A DNA stretch of 64,000 bases, taken from contig FMTX01000008.1 of NCBI GenBank assembly GCA_900100895.1, forward strand, positions 124,001 through 188,000, written 5' to 3'. Both the position numbers and the translations under genes were made by a program. Position 1 is the stretch's first letter; every line of letters begins with the position of its first letter. Source of the stretch: Lachnospiraceae bacterium YSD2013 (GTDB lineage Bacteria > Bacillota > Clostridia > Lachnospirales > Lachnospiraceae). Of this stretch, positions 27,258-36,034 are shown piece after piece. The notes below the pieces were generated by a model. That model worked only from the letters and a program-made list of their open reading frames with translations, had not been told where the DNA came from and made no database searches.

Positions 27258-27306
27258 AAAACTCCTGAAAAGATACGAAACTTGTATCTTCTCGGGAGTT
27301 TCTTTA
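27258..27306 (+). terminator. Intrinsic terminator after the FtsX-like permease
   Basis: AAACTCC-TGA...AGATAC pairs with GTATCT...TC-GGGAGTTT, then TCTTT. A long stem with one small internal mismatch. Confidence 0.8.
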
Positions 27307-27360
27307 ATAATTTTGTAGCAGGCTTCGTGTTAGAATGGTTTCCTAGGAAGGAAAAATCTT

Positions 27361-29085
27361 ATGGGACGTAAGAGTAAAAACGGGGAGATTCCGACAGGGC
27401 TCCCGGGAGGTTTCTTTATCTACGAAAACAGCGGAAACGACGAGATTCTTTTTGCCGATGAAAATGTAATTCGTATGTATGGTTGTGAGACTTACGAAGA
27501 GTTTCTGGAATATACAAACCATTCTTTTGCCGGTATGGTGCATCCCGAAGACTACAATAAGATACAGAACCAGATTCAGGCGCAGACTATGTTCGGCGAG
27601 AAGCGCCATGACTATGTCAGGTATCGAATCGTCACAAAGAAGGGTGATACTCGTTACATCGAGGACTTCGGACACCTGATGCACGGAGAAAACGGAAAGA
27701 GCTTTTTCTACGTGTTCATTGTAGACGTAGACAGAAACGAATACTTTAACCGCAGCAGGAACTCCTATGCCGAGGCTGAGATTCTGTCCATGAATCACGA
27801 AACGGATCCGTTAACGGGTCTTTACAACATGTCATTCTTCTATCAAAGCGTTCAGAGGCTTCTTGTTTCGCCCAAAGAACGCGGGAAGCAGATATCTATA
27901 ATTCATTTCGACATCCCGAACTTTAAACTGTTTAACGAAAGAAACGGCTTCCGCCTGGGTGATGAGCTCCTGTGCGACCTTGCCAAGATATTAAAAGAAG
28001 AATTCAGGGACGAGATTGCTTCTCGATTTTCCGACGACCACTTTGTGGTATGTACCAAGATTCCCAAGGAAGAGGTTATCACGAAGACCGAAGCGGTATA
28101 TAAGAGACTGCTTCAATCGGAGGACAGCGCAAAGCGCGTAAGAATCAAGGCGGGAATATATTATATGGACTGGCGTGTCGCCGAAATCGGCCTGGCCTGC
28201 GACCATGCGCGTCTTGCCTGCAACAGTATTAAGGGAAGGCACGATGTCTTCTATTGTGTATACGATGAGATGTTACGCGAGAAGCTTCGTAAGCAGCAGT
28301 ATGTGGTGGACCACGTAGACGAGGCAATCGAGAATGACTATATAAAGGTATATTATCAGCCGGTTATCAGAGTTCGAACAGGAGAAATCTGCGGATACGA
28401 GGCTTTAGTCAGATGGGTCGATCCGAAGTTCGGCATTCTTTCGCCGGGAGAATTTATAGAGACGCTTGAGCAGTTCCACCTTATTCATAAGATTGACCAA
28501 TGCGTGCTGGAGCAGGTGTGTAGGGATTATAACAAGATAATTGAAAGCGGTGAGGCGGTGGTGCCGGCTTCAATTAATATTTCGAGACTCGATTTCGAAC
28601 TTTGTGATATCGCGGCGATAATAGAAGAAACCCGTAAGAAATATAATGTGCCTCGTGAGATGCTCGATATTGAGATTACCGAGAGTGCCATGAATGACAA
28701 TGTGGGCCATATTAAGAGCGAATGCGTTAAGATGAGAAATCTCGGCTACCAGATATGGCTTGATGATTTCGGAAGCGGATATTCGTCGCTTAACTCTCTC
28801 ACAGAGTATTCTTTTGATGTTCTTAAGCTTGATATGGTCTTCTTAAGAAGCTACGACCACAATACCAAGACAGGAACTCTTATGAACTATATTGTGGATG
28901 GTGCCCGCGGAATGGGTATTATTCCTCTTTGCGAAGGCGTAGAGACAATCGACCATTATGAATTCCTGCGAAAAATCGGCTGCGAAAAGGCGCAGGGTTA
29001 TTACTTCGGTAAGCCGATGCCCATGGAAGATAACAGGAAGATGGCCAAAGAAAAAGGAATGAAGTACGAGAAGTACAAAGTGTGA
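27361..29085 (+). CDS. PAS - degenerate GGDEF - EAL c-di-GMP signalling protein
   Basis: 574 residues, cytosolic. Residues 15-125 are a PAS/PAC fold (MVHPEDYNKI, YRIVTKKGDTRYIEDF). Residues 145-310 are a GGDEF domain whose signature is degenerate: RFSDDHF (S224-F228) in place of RxGGDEF, so cyclase activity is not expected. Residues 320-570 are an EAL domain with the catalytic set present: GYEALVRW (E347), SINISR, LDIEITESA, LDDFGSGYSS, LKLDMVFL and KAQGYYFGKP. A c-di-GMP phosphodiesterase modulated by PAS and perhaps by GTP binding to the GGDEF part is the likely role. Single-gene unit between two terminators. Confidence 0.92.
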   Translation: MGRKSKNGEIPTGLPGGFFIYENSGNDEILFADENVIRMYGCETYEEFLEYTNHSFAGMVHPEDYNKIQNQIQAQTMFGEKRHDYVRYRIVTKKGDTRYIEDFGHLMHGENGKSFFYVFIVDVDRNEYFNRSRNSYAEAEILSMNHETDPLTGLYNMSFFYQSVQRLLVSPKERGKQISIIHFDIPNFKLFNERNGFRLGDELLCDLAKILKEEFRDEIASRFSDDHFVVCTKIPKEEVITKTEAVYKRLLQSEDSAKRVRIKAGIYYMDWRVAEIGLACDHARLACNSIKGRHDVFYCVYDEMLREKLRKQQYVVDHVDEAIENDYIKVYYQPVIRVRTGEICGYEALVRWVDPKFGILSPGEFIETLEQFHLIHKIDQCVLEQVCRDYNKIIESGEAVVPASINISRLDFELCDIAAIIEETRKKYNVPREMLDIEITESAMNDNVGHIKSECVKMRNLGYQIWLDDFGSGYSSLNSLTEYSFDVLKLDMVFLRSYDHNTKTGTLMNYIVDGARGMGIIPLCEGVETIDHYEFLRKIGCEKAQGYYFGKPMPMEDNRKMAKEKGMKYEKYKV

Positions 29086-29106
29086 TAATCATTAATAATG
29101 GAAACG

Positions 29107-29141
29107 CAAAAGAAGTCGCTCTGTCGGGGCGGCTTCTTTTA
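29107..29141 (+). terminator. Intrinsic terminator after the GGDEF-EAL gene
   Basis: AAAAGAAGTCGC pairs with GCGGCTTCTTTT (one G-U pair), with its T run inside the closing arm. Confidence 0.8.
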
Positions 29142-29259
29142 CTGCAATTTGGAAGTATTAAAATTTCATAAAGTAGTTCCTTAACACGTGGTCGTGTGAT
29201 ACAATACACGCAGTATTGAAAACTACATTGGACAAAATCAGTTGGAAGAAGGAAGAGAA

Positions 29260-30090
29260 ATGGTTAAAATTATCGCAGATTCGGCATGCGATTTGAAGGA
29301 TTATCCGGGTATCGAATTTGAAACAGTTCCGCTCACATTGTCTACGGAAGAGCGCACTTACGTAGATGATAAGAGTCTTAATCTTCATGAAATGCTGGAT
29401 TATTTTTACTCACATCACGGCAAATCGTCGACGGCGTGTCCCTCCACACAGGCTTGGCTTGATGCTTTTGAAGGCGCTGATGAGGTTTATGTCGTAACGA
29501 TTACAAGCGGTTTGTCGGGAACTTATAACAGCGCTTGTGTTGCAAGAGATCAGTATATTGAGAATCATCCCGAAGCTAAGGTGTGCGTTGTGGATTCTTT
29601 GTCCACCGGTCCCGGTGAGGTGTTGATAATTGAAAAGATAGTAGAGCTTAAGAACGACGGCAAGACTTTTGAGGAAGTAAGCTCGGTTATAAACGGATAC
29701 AGGGACAAGTTAAGATTATTCTTCGGCCTGCGCTCCCTTCACAATCTTGCTCAGAACGGTCGTGTGAGTAAGATTGTGGCGTCGGCTGTAGGAATTATGA
29801 ATATAAGGATTCTCGGCACTGCCAGCAAGGAAGGCACCATCGAGCCTGTTGCCAAGTGTCGCGGTGAGAAGAAACTTATTGAGACGATTGTTTCGGAGTT
29901 TAAGAAGATTGGCTTTAAGGGTGGCAAGATTAGAATCTGTCACGTTGAAAACGAAGTGCTTTCTACCGCAATAGTGACTAAATTGAAGGAAGAATTCGGA
30001 AAAAATGATATAAAAAGCATTCTTTCCGGAGGCTTATGCGGCTTCTATGCAGAGCGCGGAGGCATAATTATAGGTTGCGAGTGTTCGTAA
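29260..30090 (+). CDS. DegV-family fatty-acid-binding protein
   Basis: 276 residues from ATG 29260, preceded by GAAGGAAGAG. The DegV pattern is clear: KIIADSACDL at the N-terminus, SSTACPSTQAWLDAF, VVTITSGLSGTYNSA, VVDSLSTGPGE and NGRVSKIVASAVGIMNIRI. DegV/FakB proteins bind a fatty acid and present it to FakA for phosphorylation. No FakA is nearby. A terminator on each side indicates a single-gene unit. Confidence 0.93.
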   Translation: MVKIIADSACDLKDYPGIEFETVPLTLSTEERTYVDDKSLNLHEMLDYFYSHHGKSSTACPSTQAWLDAFEGADEVYVVTITSGLSGTYNSACVARDQYIENHPEAKVCVVDSLSTGPGEVLIIEKIVELKNDGKTFEEVSSVINGYRDKLRLFFGLRSLHNLAQNGRVSKIVASAVGIMNIRILGTASKEGTIEPVAKCRGEKKLIETIVSEFKKIGFKGGKIRICHVENEVLSTAIVTKLKEEFGKNDIKSILSGGLCGFYAERGGIIIGCECS

Positions 30091-30117
30091 TTCGCACACA
30101 CATGTACACGAGATAAG

Positions 30118-30159
30118 CACAGACTATCGCATTTTTGCGAGGGTCTGTGTATTTTTTTT
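30118..30159 (+). terminator. Intrinsic terminator after DegV
   Basis: CACAGAC-TA-TCGC pairs with GCGA-GG-GTCTGTG, followed by ATTTTTTTT. Confidence 0.85.
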
Positions 30160-30256
30160 ACATTTTTACGGATGACAAAGGAAGAAATTGTTTTTTTAGT
30201 GTCGAAAATTGAGAAAATTCAGTCCCATCATAAGGAAAAATTGTCAAAAATGTAAA

Positions 30257-30374
30257 TTGTTAATTCCTAAGATATGGCATACTATATGTTTCGTTGCTGT
30301 CGGAGATACCTTAACGGTTTCTAGAGCCCGAATCCCCGGTGGCAATGAAATACCTATTTAGGAGGATAATGATT
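30257..30374 (+). promoter_or_regulatory. Promoter and G+C-rich leader of the ASVE-repeat lipoprotein gene
   Basis: TTGTTA (30257-30262) and TACTAT (30280-30285) are 17 bases apart. The roughly 83-base leader that follows is richer in G+C than its surroundings and can fold, with TTGC near 30294 facing GCAA near 30342 and AGATACC facing GGTTTCT inside. It does not match any riboswitch consensus that I can recall. The preceding 30160-30256 is AT-rich with nothing evident. Confidence 0.5.
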
Positions 30375-30683
30375 ATGAAGAAGAATATTAAATTAGCAGC
30401 AATCGTACTTGCAACAATGATGGTAGCAGCTTGCGGTAAGACCGAAGCTTCCGTATCCGAGACTTCCGTAGAGGCTTCTGTTGAAGCATCTGTAGAGACT
30501 TCCGTAGAAGCATCTGTTGAAGAAGCAGCTGAAGAGACCGAAGCATCTGTTGAAGAAGCAGCTACTGAAGAGACCGAAGCTTCTGTAGAAGAAGTTGCTG
30601 AAGAAGCTACCGAAGCAGCTACCGAAGAGGAAGCTCCCGTAGAAGTTTCTGAAGAAGAAGAGTCCGTTTCTGACGGTGAATAA
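30375..30683 (+). CDS. Acidic repeat lipoprotein (ASVE repeats)
   Basis: 102 residues from ATG 30375, 9 bases after GGAGG. A lipoprotein signal (MKKNIKLAAIVLATMMVAAC, Cys20 the likely lipidated residue) is followed only by a low-complexity acidic tail of EASVE/ETSVE/EEAATEE repeats. No globular domain. The signal and first repeats match the lipoprotein at 33252, which adds a folded domain, so the two are paralogs. It probably forms a surface stalk or abundant acidic coat peptide; role unknown. It has its own promoter and terminator. Confidence 0.8.
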   Translation: MKKNIKLAAIVLATMMVAACGKTEASVSETSVEASVEASVETSVEASVEEAAEETEASVEEAATEETEASVEEVAEEATEAATEEEAPVEVSEEEESVSDGE

Positions 30684-30727
30684 TTCGAATTTACTTCGAT
30701 AAAGATTTTTAATCAAACCCCAAATGT

Positions 30728-30768
30728 GGACGCAGTCTTGAGTTTCTCGAGGCTGCGTTCTTTTTTTG
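30728..30768 (+). terminator. Intrinsic terminator after the ASVE-repeat lipoprotein
   Basis: GGACGCAGTCTTGAG pairs with CTCGAGGCTGCGTTC (G-U pairs), then TTTTTTT. Confidence 0.85.
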
Positions 30769-30786
30769 TTAATTTGGAGAATTGTA

Positions 30787-30815
30787 TTGACAATTTCTTT
30801 TTCCGATAGTATCCT
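30787..30815 (+). promoter_or_regulatory. Promoter of the leader-peptide/methyltransferase unit
   Basis: TTGACA (30787-30792) and TATCCT (30810-30815), 17-base spacer. The -35 box is perfect. Confidence 0.7.
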
Positions 30816-30845
30816 AACTACAACATTCAGAAAGGAAAGAAAGCA

Positions 30846-30932
30846 ATGGCACGTTTTTCAGTCGATTATAGACATACCGCTATTTTGACCACTGTCACTA
30901 CCGATAATGGTCTTATTTGCGTATATGTTTAG
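30846..30932 (+). CDS. Putative 28-residue regulatory leader peptide
   Basis: Small ORF of 28 codons (MARFSVDYRHTAIL...GLICVYV) with AGAAAGGAAAG upstream, placed about 25 bases after the expected transcription start and about 40 bases before an intrinsic terminator that precedes the methyltransferase gene. Its start M-x-R-F-S-V-D-x-R resembles that of the small ORF at 39752 (M-x-K-F-S-I-E-x-R), which has the same promoter-ORF-terminator-gene arrangement. Ribosome-mediated attenuation is the simplest reading. Confidence 0.6.
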   Translation: MARFSVDYRHTAILTTVTTDNGLICVYV

Positions 30933-30969
30933 TCGGACTGAATAGGTGATTGTAATACAGTAAGCTTAG

Positions 30970-31001
30970 CCACCTGTCCGTAACAGACAGGTGGTTTTTT
31001 T
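30970..31001 (+). terminator. Terminator/attenuator between leader ORF and methyltransferase
   Basis: CCACCTGTC (30970-30978) pairs perfectly with GACAGGTGG (30986-30994), followed by seven T. It lies before, not after, the main gene. ACCACTGTC inside the leader ORF (30887) is an alternative partner for the 3' arm. Confidence 0.85.
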
Positions 31002-31047
31002 GTAGCCTTGGCCAAGGGCATGAATTAATAAAGAAAGGGACAAAACA

Positions 31048-31872
31048 ATGGATTTACATGATTACAAAGATGTTGCGGAAAATTATGACAGATATCTTGA
31101 AGTGATGTATACGGAAGGACAGGACAACCACGAGGGATTTCAGGAGTTTTACTACGAGCTTGCCAAGAGATATGGTGCCGGTGGTGTGGTGGATATTGCC
31201 TGCGGTACGGGCGCTGTGCTTCTTTATCTTGCCGAGAGGGGAATAGACGTTGACGGAACCGATTTATCCGAAGAGATGTGTAAGGTTGCGGATGCCAAAG
31301 CAAAAGAAAAAGGTCTGGATCTGAATATATATCCTGCAGATATGACGAAATTCTCTTCAGGCAGAAAGTATTCTCTCGCGATTATAGCAAGAAGCGGATT
31401 CATGCATCTTCCTACGCAGCAGCTTCAAAAGGATGCGCTTAAGAACATATCCGAGCAGCTTCTTCCCGGCGGAATTCTTACGTTCAATACATTCAATCCC
31501 TGGCCGCCGATTCAGGCGGCGCAGATGAATACGACGCCAGATGACTATTCCTACAGACTTGAATATGTCAATAATCATGGCAACAGAGAAAAAATCTACA
31601 ATGCAATTTCCTATAATCCATATACTCAACAGATGTACGGAAACTGGAAATTTGAGGAGTATAACGAAGCAGGTGAAATAATCGGTGAGCGAGTCAGACC
31701 TCTTCTTATGAAGCAGACGTACCGTTCGGAAGTCTTCCTGCTTGCAGAACTTTGCGGATTTGAAGTAATTAATATCTACAGAGGGTACAAGGGGGACAAA
31801 GAAGACTTAAACGACCCTATGTCTGCTTGTAAATACCGTAGCAACTTAATATGGATACTAAAGAAAAAATAA
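31048..31872 (+). CDS. Class I SAM-dependent methyltransferase under leader-peptide control
   Basis: 274 residues. SAM-binding motif I is VVDIACGTGAVLLYLAER (about 49-66), followed by DGTDLSEEMCKVA and LLPGGILTFNTFNPWPP. The size and N-terminal YKDVAENYDRYLEVMY fit methyltransferases acting on small molecules. AAAGAAAGGGACAAAAC precedes the ATG. The upstream leader ORF and terminator suggest induction by a translation inhibitor or amino-acid shortage; whether the substrate is an antibiotic is unknown. Confidence 0.85.
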   Translation: MDLHDYKDVAENYDRYLEVMYTEGQDNHEGFQEFYYELAKRYGAGGVVDIACGTGAVLLYLAERGIDVDGTDLSEEMCKVADAKAKEKGLDLNIYPADMTKFSSGRKYSLAIIARSGFMHLPTQQLQKDALKNISEQLLPGGILTFNTFNPWPPIQAAQMNTTPDDYSYRLEYVNNHGNREKIYNAISYNPYTQQMYGNWKFEEYNEAGEIIGERVRPLLMKQTYRSEVFLLAELCGFEVINIYRGYKGDKEDLNDPMSACKYRSNLIWILKKK

Positions 31873-31897
31873 TAAGAATCAAGGGGTAACAGTTAAT

Positions 31898-33001
31898 ATG
31901 AAAAAACAATTGGTATGGCCCGACTACACAAACTGTATAGCCAATCTTCCCAATTCAATACTAAAAAAGTTTGGAGTTGAGCCTGTAGGCGCGACCCTTC
32001 CGATTTTTGATAAGTTTATGAACAAAGAATACAAGAACGTAGTTGTTCTTTTGCTTGACGGAATGGGTAAGGTAATTATTGAGAAACACTTAAAAGAAGG
32101 CGGACCCTTCAGAACACATCTTGAAGGGATTTATAAGTCGGTCTTTCTTTCGACAACAGTTGCGGCTACAACTTCTGTTATGTCGGGACTTCAGCCTTGT
32201 GAGCATGGATGGCTCGGGTGGGAGTGCTACTATCCTCCGGTTGATAAGAACGTAGTTGTGTTTCTTAACTATATTCAGGGGACAGAAATACCTGCGGCGG
32301 ATTACAACGTGGCATGGACATATACGCCGTATGAGAACATCATGAACAAAATCAATAAGGAGGGCGGTAAGGCATACGCTGTGGCGCCGTTTCTGGATTC
32401 GGAATGTGATTCTATAGAGAAAATCTGTGCCAATATCAAAAACCTCTGCGATGAGCCGGGACAGAAATACATTTATGCATACTGGAACCAGCCCGACGGA
32501 TTAATGCACAAATTGGGGACAAATGCGCCGGAAGTTCATGAGGCATTGCTTAACATGGAAGAGCAGGTGTCTAAACTCGTAGAAGGACTTGATGACACTC
32601 TTCTTATTGTAACTGCCGATCACGGCCACCTTGATAACCGGACGGTTGTGTTGCAGGATTATCCGGCGATAATGGACTGCCTTGTACGCCTTCCCTCGCT
32701 TGAGCCGAGAGTTCTGAATTTCTTTGTCAAAGAAGGCAAAGAAAAGCTTTTTGAAGCAGGATTCAATAAAGAGTTCGGGGAAGATTTCCTGCTGATGCCC
32801 ATGGAGGAAGCGATTGAAAGGAAACTGTTCGGCCCCGGCAGGCCGCGTGAAGAATTTGCAAGCATGCTTGGCAATTATCTGGCTATAGGTATAAGCGACC
32901 TGTCAATCTTCTTTGCGGAGGAGCCTTTAGCCGCTATGCACGGAAGCGTTACAGAAGATGAAATGTTGATTCCGCTGATTGCTTTTGACACAAAAGGATA
33001 A
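31898..33001 (+). CDS. Type I phosphodiesterase / nucleotide pyrophosphatase family (alkaline phosphatase superfamily)
   Basis: 367 residues without a signal peptide, so cytosolic. Metal-binding and nucleophile motifs: VVLLLDGMGKVI (Asp), FLSTTVAATTSVMSGLQPCEHGW (Thr nucleophile region, as in NPPs), YWNQPDGLMHKLG (D and H) and VTADHGHLDNR (D-H-G-H). The family cleaves phosphodiester or pyrophosphate bonds of nucleotides or lipids. It follows the methyltransferase by 25 bases, so it is probably under the same leader control. Confidence 0.87.
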   Translation: MKKQLVWPDYTNCIANLPNSILKKFGVEPVGATLPIFDKFMNKEYKNVVVLLLDGMGKVIIEKHLKEGGPFRTHLEGIYKSVFLSTTVAATTSVMSGLQPCEHGWLGWECYYPPVDKNVVVFLNYIQGTEIPAADYNVAWTYTPYENIMNKINKEGGKAYAVAPFLDSECDSIEKICANIKNLCDEPGQKYIYAYWNQPDGLMHKLGTNAPEVHEALLNMEEQVSKLVEGLDDTLLIVTADHGHLDNRTVVLQDYPAIMDCLVRLPSLEPRVLNFFVKEGKEKLFEAGFNKEFGEDFLLMPMEEAIERKLFGPGRPREEFASMLGNYLAIGISDLSIFFAEEPLAAMHGSVTEDEMLIPLIAFDTKG

Positions 33002-33167
33002 GGCTTGCGAATACTTTAAAGTCACGCATGTAATTTTCAGAAAAAAGAGATGTGGTTCCCAAAACTACATTTTTAGCAATGGTAAAATTACAAGAAATTC
33101 ATACTCGTCACTGTCGAAATCTTGTGAATATTTTTACTTGAATAAAAATTCGCAAAAAGATAAGATT

Positions 33168-33218
33168 AACAACGTTGTTGTATCAAAATCGGGAGAGAAA
33201 CGATTTAGCAATCTCTCG
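33168..33218 (+). promoter_or_regulatory. Palindrome and hairpin upstream of the second repeat lipoprotein
   Basis: In the 250 bases before 33252 there is a perfect 12-base palindrome AACAACGTTGTT (33168-33179) and a possible hairpin, CGGGAGAG...CTCTCG (33190-33218). I could not place a convincing promoter. Role unknown. Confidence 0.3.
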
Positions 33219-33251
33219 AAATCACAATGTAGAATAGAGGAGAATATGAGT

Positions 33252-33824
33252 ATGAAAAAGAACATTAAACTTGCAGCAGTAGTACTTGCTTCCATGCTTG
33301 TTCTTGCAGCTTGTGGCAAGACTGAGTCTGTTGAGGCATCTGTATCTGAGACTTCCACCGAGGCTTCCGTTGAAGCATCTGTAGAAGCTTCTGTTGAAGA
33401 GGTTGTTGAAGAAGTAGTTGAGAAGGAAGAAGAGGAAGTTGCTTCTGTAGAAGAAGAAGTTAAGGAAGCTACCGCTTCTACTCTTGAAGAGTACTTTGCT
33501 AACAACGATGCTGAGTACCAGGCTATGAAGGCTCAGGAAGCATCTGTTGAAGGCCTTACAATCAGCGTTGAGGGTAACGTTGTACTTTACACCTATGCAC
33601 TTCCCATCGAAGTAGATGAGACCACTGCTCCTACCTATGCAGCAGCATTCGAAGAGCAGATGGCTGCAGATTCTGCAAGCGTTAAGCAGTTAGTTGATGC
33701 TGTTAAGCTTGTTGAGCAGGGTTCAGGCATCGAGGGCATCGTTTTCTCATTATCTTATGTTGATGCTAACGGCGTAGAAGTATACGCTTGCAAGGTTGAC
33801 GCTAACGGTGTTGTTGAGGAATAA
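33252..33824 (+). CDS. Repeat-stalk lipoprotein with C-terminal folded domain (DUF4854-like)
   Basis: 190 residues from ATG 33252, 9 bases after AGGAG (an ATG at 33246 is too close). Lipoprotein signal MKKNIKLAAVVLASMLVLAAC, nearly the same as at 30375, then EASVE/EEVVE acidic repeats (about 27-75), then a domain of about 110 residues (STLEEYFANNDAEYQAM to the end) resembling DUF4854. A surface protein with an acidic stalk is likely. Codon patterns GCATCTGTTGAAG recur, indicating repeat expansion. Confidence 0.83.
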   Translation: MKKNIKLAAVVLASMLVLAACGKTESVEASVSETSTEASVEASVEASVEEVVEEVVEKEEEEVASVEEEVKEATASTLEEYFANNDAEYQAMKAQEASVEGLTISVEGNVVLYTYALPIEVDETTAPTYAAAFEEQMAADSASVKQLVDAVKLVEQGSGIEGIVFSLSYVDANGVEVYACKVDANGVVEE

Positions 33825-33851
33825 TTATTAACTAATACAGCAATGAATGAA

Positions 33852-33888
33852 GAGCGACTTTGAGACTATTCTCAGAGTCGCTTTTTTT
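33852..33888 (+). terminator. Intrinsic terminator
   Basis: AGCGACTTTGAG pairs with CTCAGAGTCGCT (one mismatch), then TTTTTTT. Confidence 0.88.
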
Positions 33889-34021
33889 CATGCGAAAAAG
33901 CCTACTTGTATAACTTTTTTATAATAGTGCAGGGATACAATTTAATAGTATTGGGAAATTACCGAGTTTTTAGGAGTTTTTGAGGAGAGTTTTTCAGTTG
34001 CTCGTAAAGGAGGAAGCTTTT

Positions 34022-36013
34022 ATGGAAAACGGTACGCAACGTAAACATGCGAAGATAAAGAACAAACTGCTGCTCTTTCTTTTGCCGGCGGTAGTAGTTG
34101 CTATCTTGGTGCTGGTTATCATTTCGGGTTACTTATCAAGCAGAAGCTTGATTTCTATGGCAACATCCGAATTGAATTCATCCATTTCGAACCAGGCAGA
34201 TAATATAGAGGCTTGGCTTAACGAAAATCTTCAGAATTTCAACACCGTTAAACTTCTGGTAGAAAAGAGCGGAGCGAGTGACGAAGAACTTCAGGCTATG
34301 ATTGATTCTTGCTACGGCTTCAATTCATACTGTAAGAACGGACCATACATTGCCACCAAGAGCGGTAAGGTGTTTAAAGCCGAGAATTCTACCAAGGTAA
34401 TAAATGACGTTACCTCTCAGGAATGGTTTAAGCAGGGTATTACCAGAGTTAACATAGCATACGGCAATACATATAAAGATGCTGACGGTACAAGCGTAAT
34501 AAGTGCATCGGGTCTTTTGGACGACGGCTCCGGTGAAGTTAAGGTGTTTGCGGCCGACCTCTCTCTCGATCAGATAAGCATCATAGTTAACTCACGAGTG
34601 AAGATGGACAACGCGGCTTCTTTCCTTGTTGATATTACAGACGATACCATACTTGCGCACAGAGACTCGGCAAGAGTGTCTACCAAGTTAAGTACCACTG
34701 ACAGCAACAAGCTGATGGCAGACATTGCCGCTAAGGTTAAGAAGAGAAACTACAACTCGGTTTCCATGGACAGCAACGTGGTTGCCTTTAAGACCATAGC
34801 CGGAACCGACTGGGTGCTTGTTTCTTATGTTGCCGAAAAAACAATTATGAAACATGTCAACAAACTCATCATTACGCTTGCAATAATCGGTGCAGTTGCA
34901 ATCGTGCTCATAGTGCTTATTATCAACTTTGTGGTATCTAAGGTTATCGCTCCCATCGGCGGTATTACCCAAAATATTACAGACATGTCAGCCGGCGACT
35001 TTACCATCGAAGTTGCCCGAAACAGCAATGACGAAATCGGCCTGATGAGTGAGAAGGTAAGCGAATTCGTGGCTACCATGCGGGGAATGCTTACTTCCAT
35101 TAACGATGAGTCCATTAAGTTAAAAGAAGAATCCGAGAGCTCCGACAGAGTATCCAAGGATATGTATGAAGCTTCTCAGGCTCAGTCGGAAGCTATGCAG
35201 AACCTTAACAATACTGTTGACCAGCTGGCTGTAGCCGTTAATGAGATTGCCGAGAATGCTACGACGCTTGCCATGGTTGTGGCAGACACAAGAGACAACT
35301 CGCAGCAGGCCAATAACAGCATGAAAGAAACTGTTGAAATCAGCCGTAACGGTAAGAAGGATATGGAACAGCTTGCTACGGCAATGCAGGCCATCAAAGA
35401 AGGCAATAACGAGCTTGTAGATTCTATCAACGAAGTAGGTAAGGCGTCCGAAGAAATTACCAAGATTGTCGGCCTTATCGCAGAGATTGCCGAGGAGACA
35501 AATCTTCTTTCGCTGAACGCAAGTATCGAGGCTGCAAGAGCGGGTGAGTCCGGTAAGGGATTCGCGGTTGTTGCAACAGAAATCGGTAAGCTGGCTCAGA
35601 ACTCGGCTCAAAGCGCCGAGAACATTTCAAGGCTTATCAATGACGTAGGCGAAGCAATCAACGGAGTTGTAAGGCAGGCAGAGACCAGTGCCAAGAACAT
35701 AGAAAAGAACAGCGAGCTTATCGATTCCGCTGTTGAGACATTCGACCATATTTACAATAACATCGAGAAGTCCAATGAGCTTATCGATTTGATGATACAG
35801 GATGTGCAGAAGGTTGACGATGTTGCGACCAGTGTAGCGGCCATCTCCGAAGAGCAGGCTGCAAGTACCGATGAGATACTTGAGACCAGTAAGCAGATGG
35901 TTGAACAGGCCAACAGCATCACCAGAAACAGCCACGACGTAGCGGACAACTCTCACGAACTCGCCAAGACTTCCGAGATGCTGACCTCATACGTAAATCA
36001 GTTCAGGATTTAA
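34022..36013 (+). CDS. Methyl-accepting chemotaxis protein
   Basis: 663 residues from ATG 34022 with AAAGGAGG upstream. Transmembrane helix 1 (about 15-38), an extracytoplasmic dCache-type sensor (about 45-275: [50 protein letters not shown]), helix 2 (about 282-306), HAMP, and a cytoplasmic signalling domain with the hairpin [20 protein letters not shown]-type tip. The next gene is a sugar-binding lipoprotein, 21 bases on, probably its ligand carrier (inference). Confidence 0.94.
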   Translation: MENGTQRKHAKIKNKLLLFLLPAVVVAILVLVIISGYLSSRSLISMATSELNSSISNQADNIEAWLNENLQNFNTVKLLVEKSGASDEELQAMIDSCYGFNSYCKNGPYIATKSGKVFKAENSTKVINDVTSQEWFKQGITRVNIAYGNTYKDADGTSVISASGLLDDGSGEVKVFAADLSLDQISIIVNSRVKMDNAASFLVDITDDTILAHRDSARVSTKLSTTDSNKLMADIAAKVKKRNYNSVSMDSNVVAFKTIAGTDWVLVSYVAEKTIMKHVNKLIITLAIIGAVAIVLIVLIINFVVSKVIAPIGGITQNITDMSAGDFTIEVARNSNDEIGLMSEKVSEFVATMRGMLTSINDESIKLKEESESSDRVSKDMYEASQAQSEAMQNLNNTVDQLAVAVNEIAENATTLAMVVADTRDNSQQANNSMKETVEISRNGKKDMEQLATAMQAIKEGNNELVDSINEVGKASEEITKIVGLIAEIAEETNLLSLNASIEAARAGESGKGFAVVATEIGKLAQNSAQSAENISRLINDVGEAINGVVRQAETSAKNIEKNSELIDSAVETFDHIYNNIEKSNELIDLMIQDVQKVDDVATSVAAISEEQAASTDEILETSKQMVEQANSITRNSHDVADNSHELAKTSEMLTSYVNQFRI

Positions 36014-36034
36014 GCGGAAAGGAGGAAGTCAGAT

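Noticed and set aside
30292-30374. Known riboswitch (c-di-GMP, guanidine, ydaO types considered)
   Set aside because: None of the conserved motifs that I can recall is present; kept only as an unassigned foldable leader.
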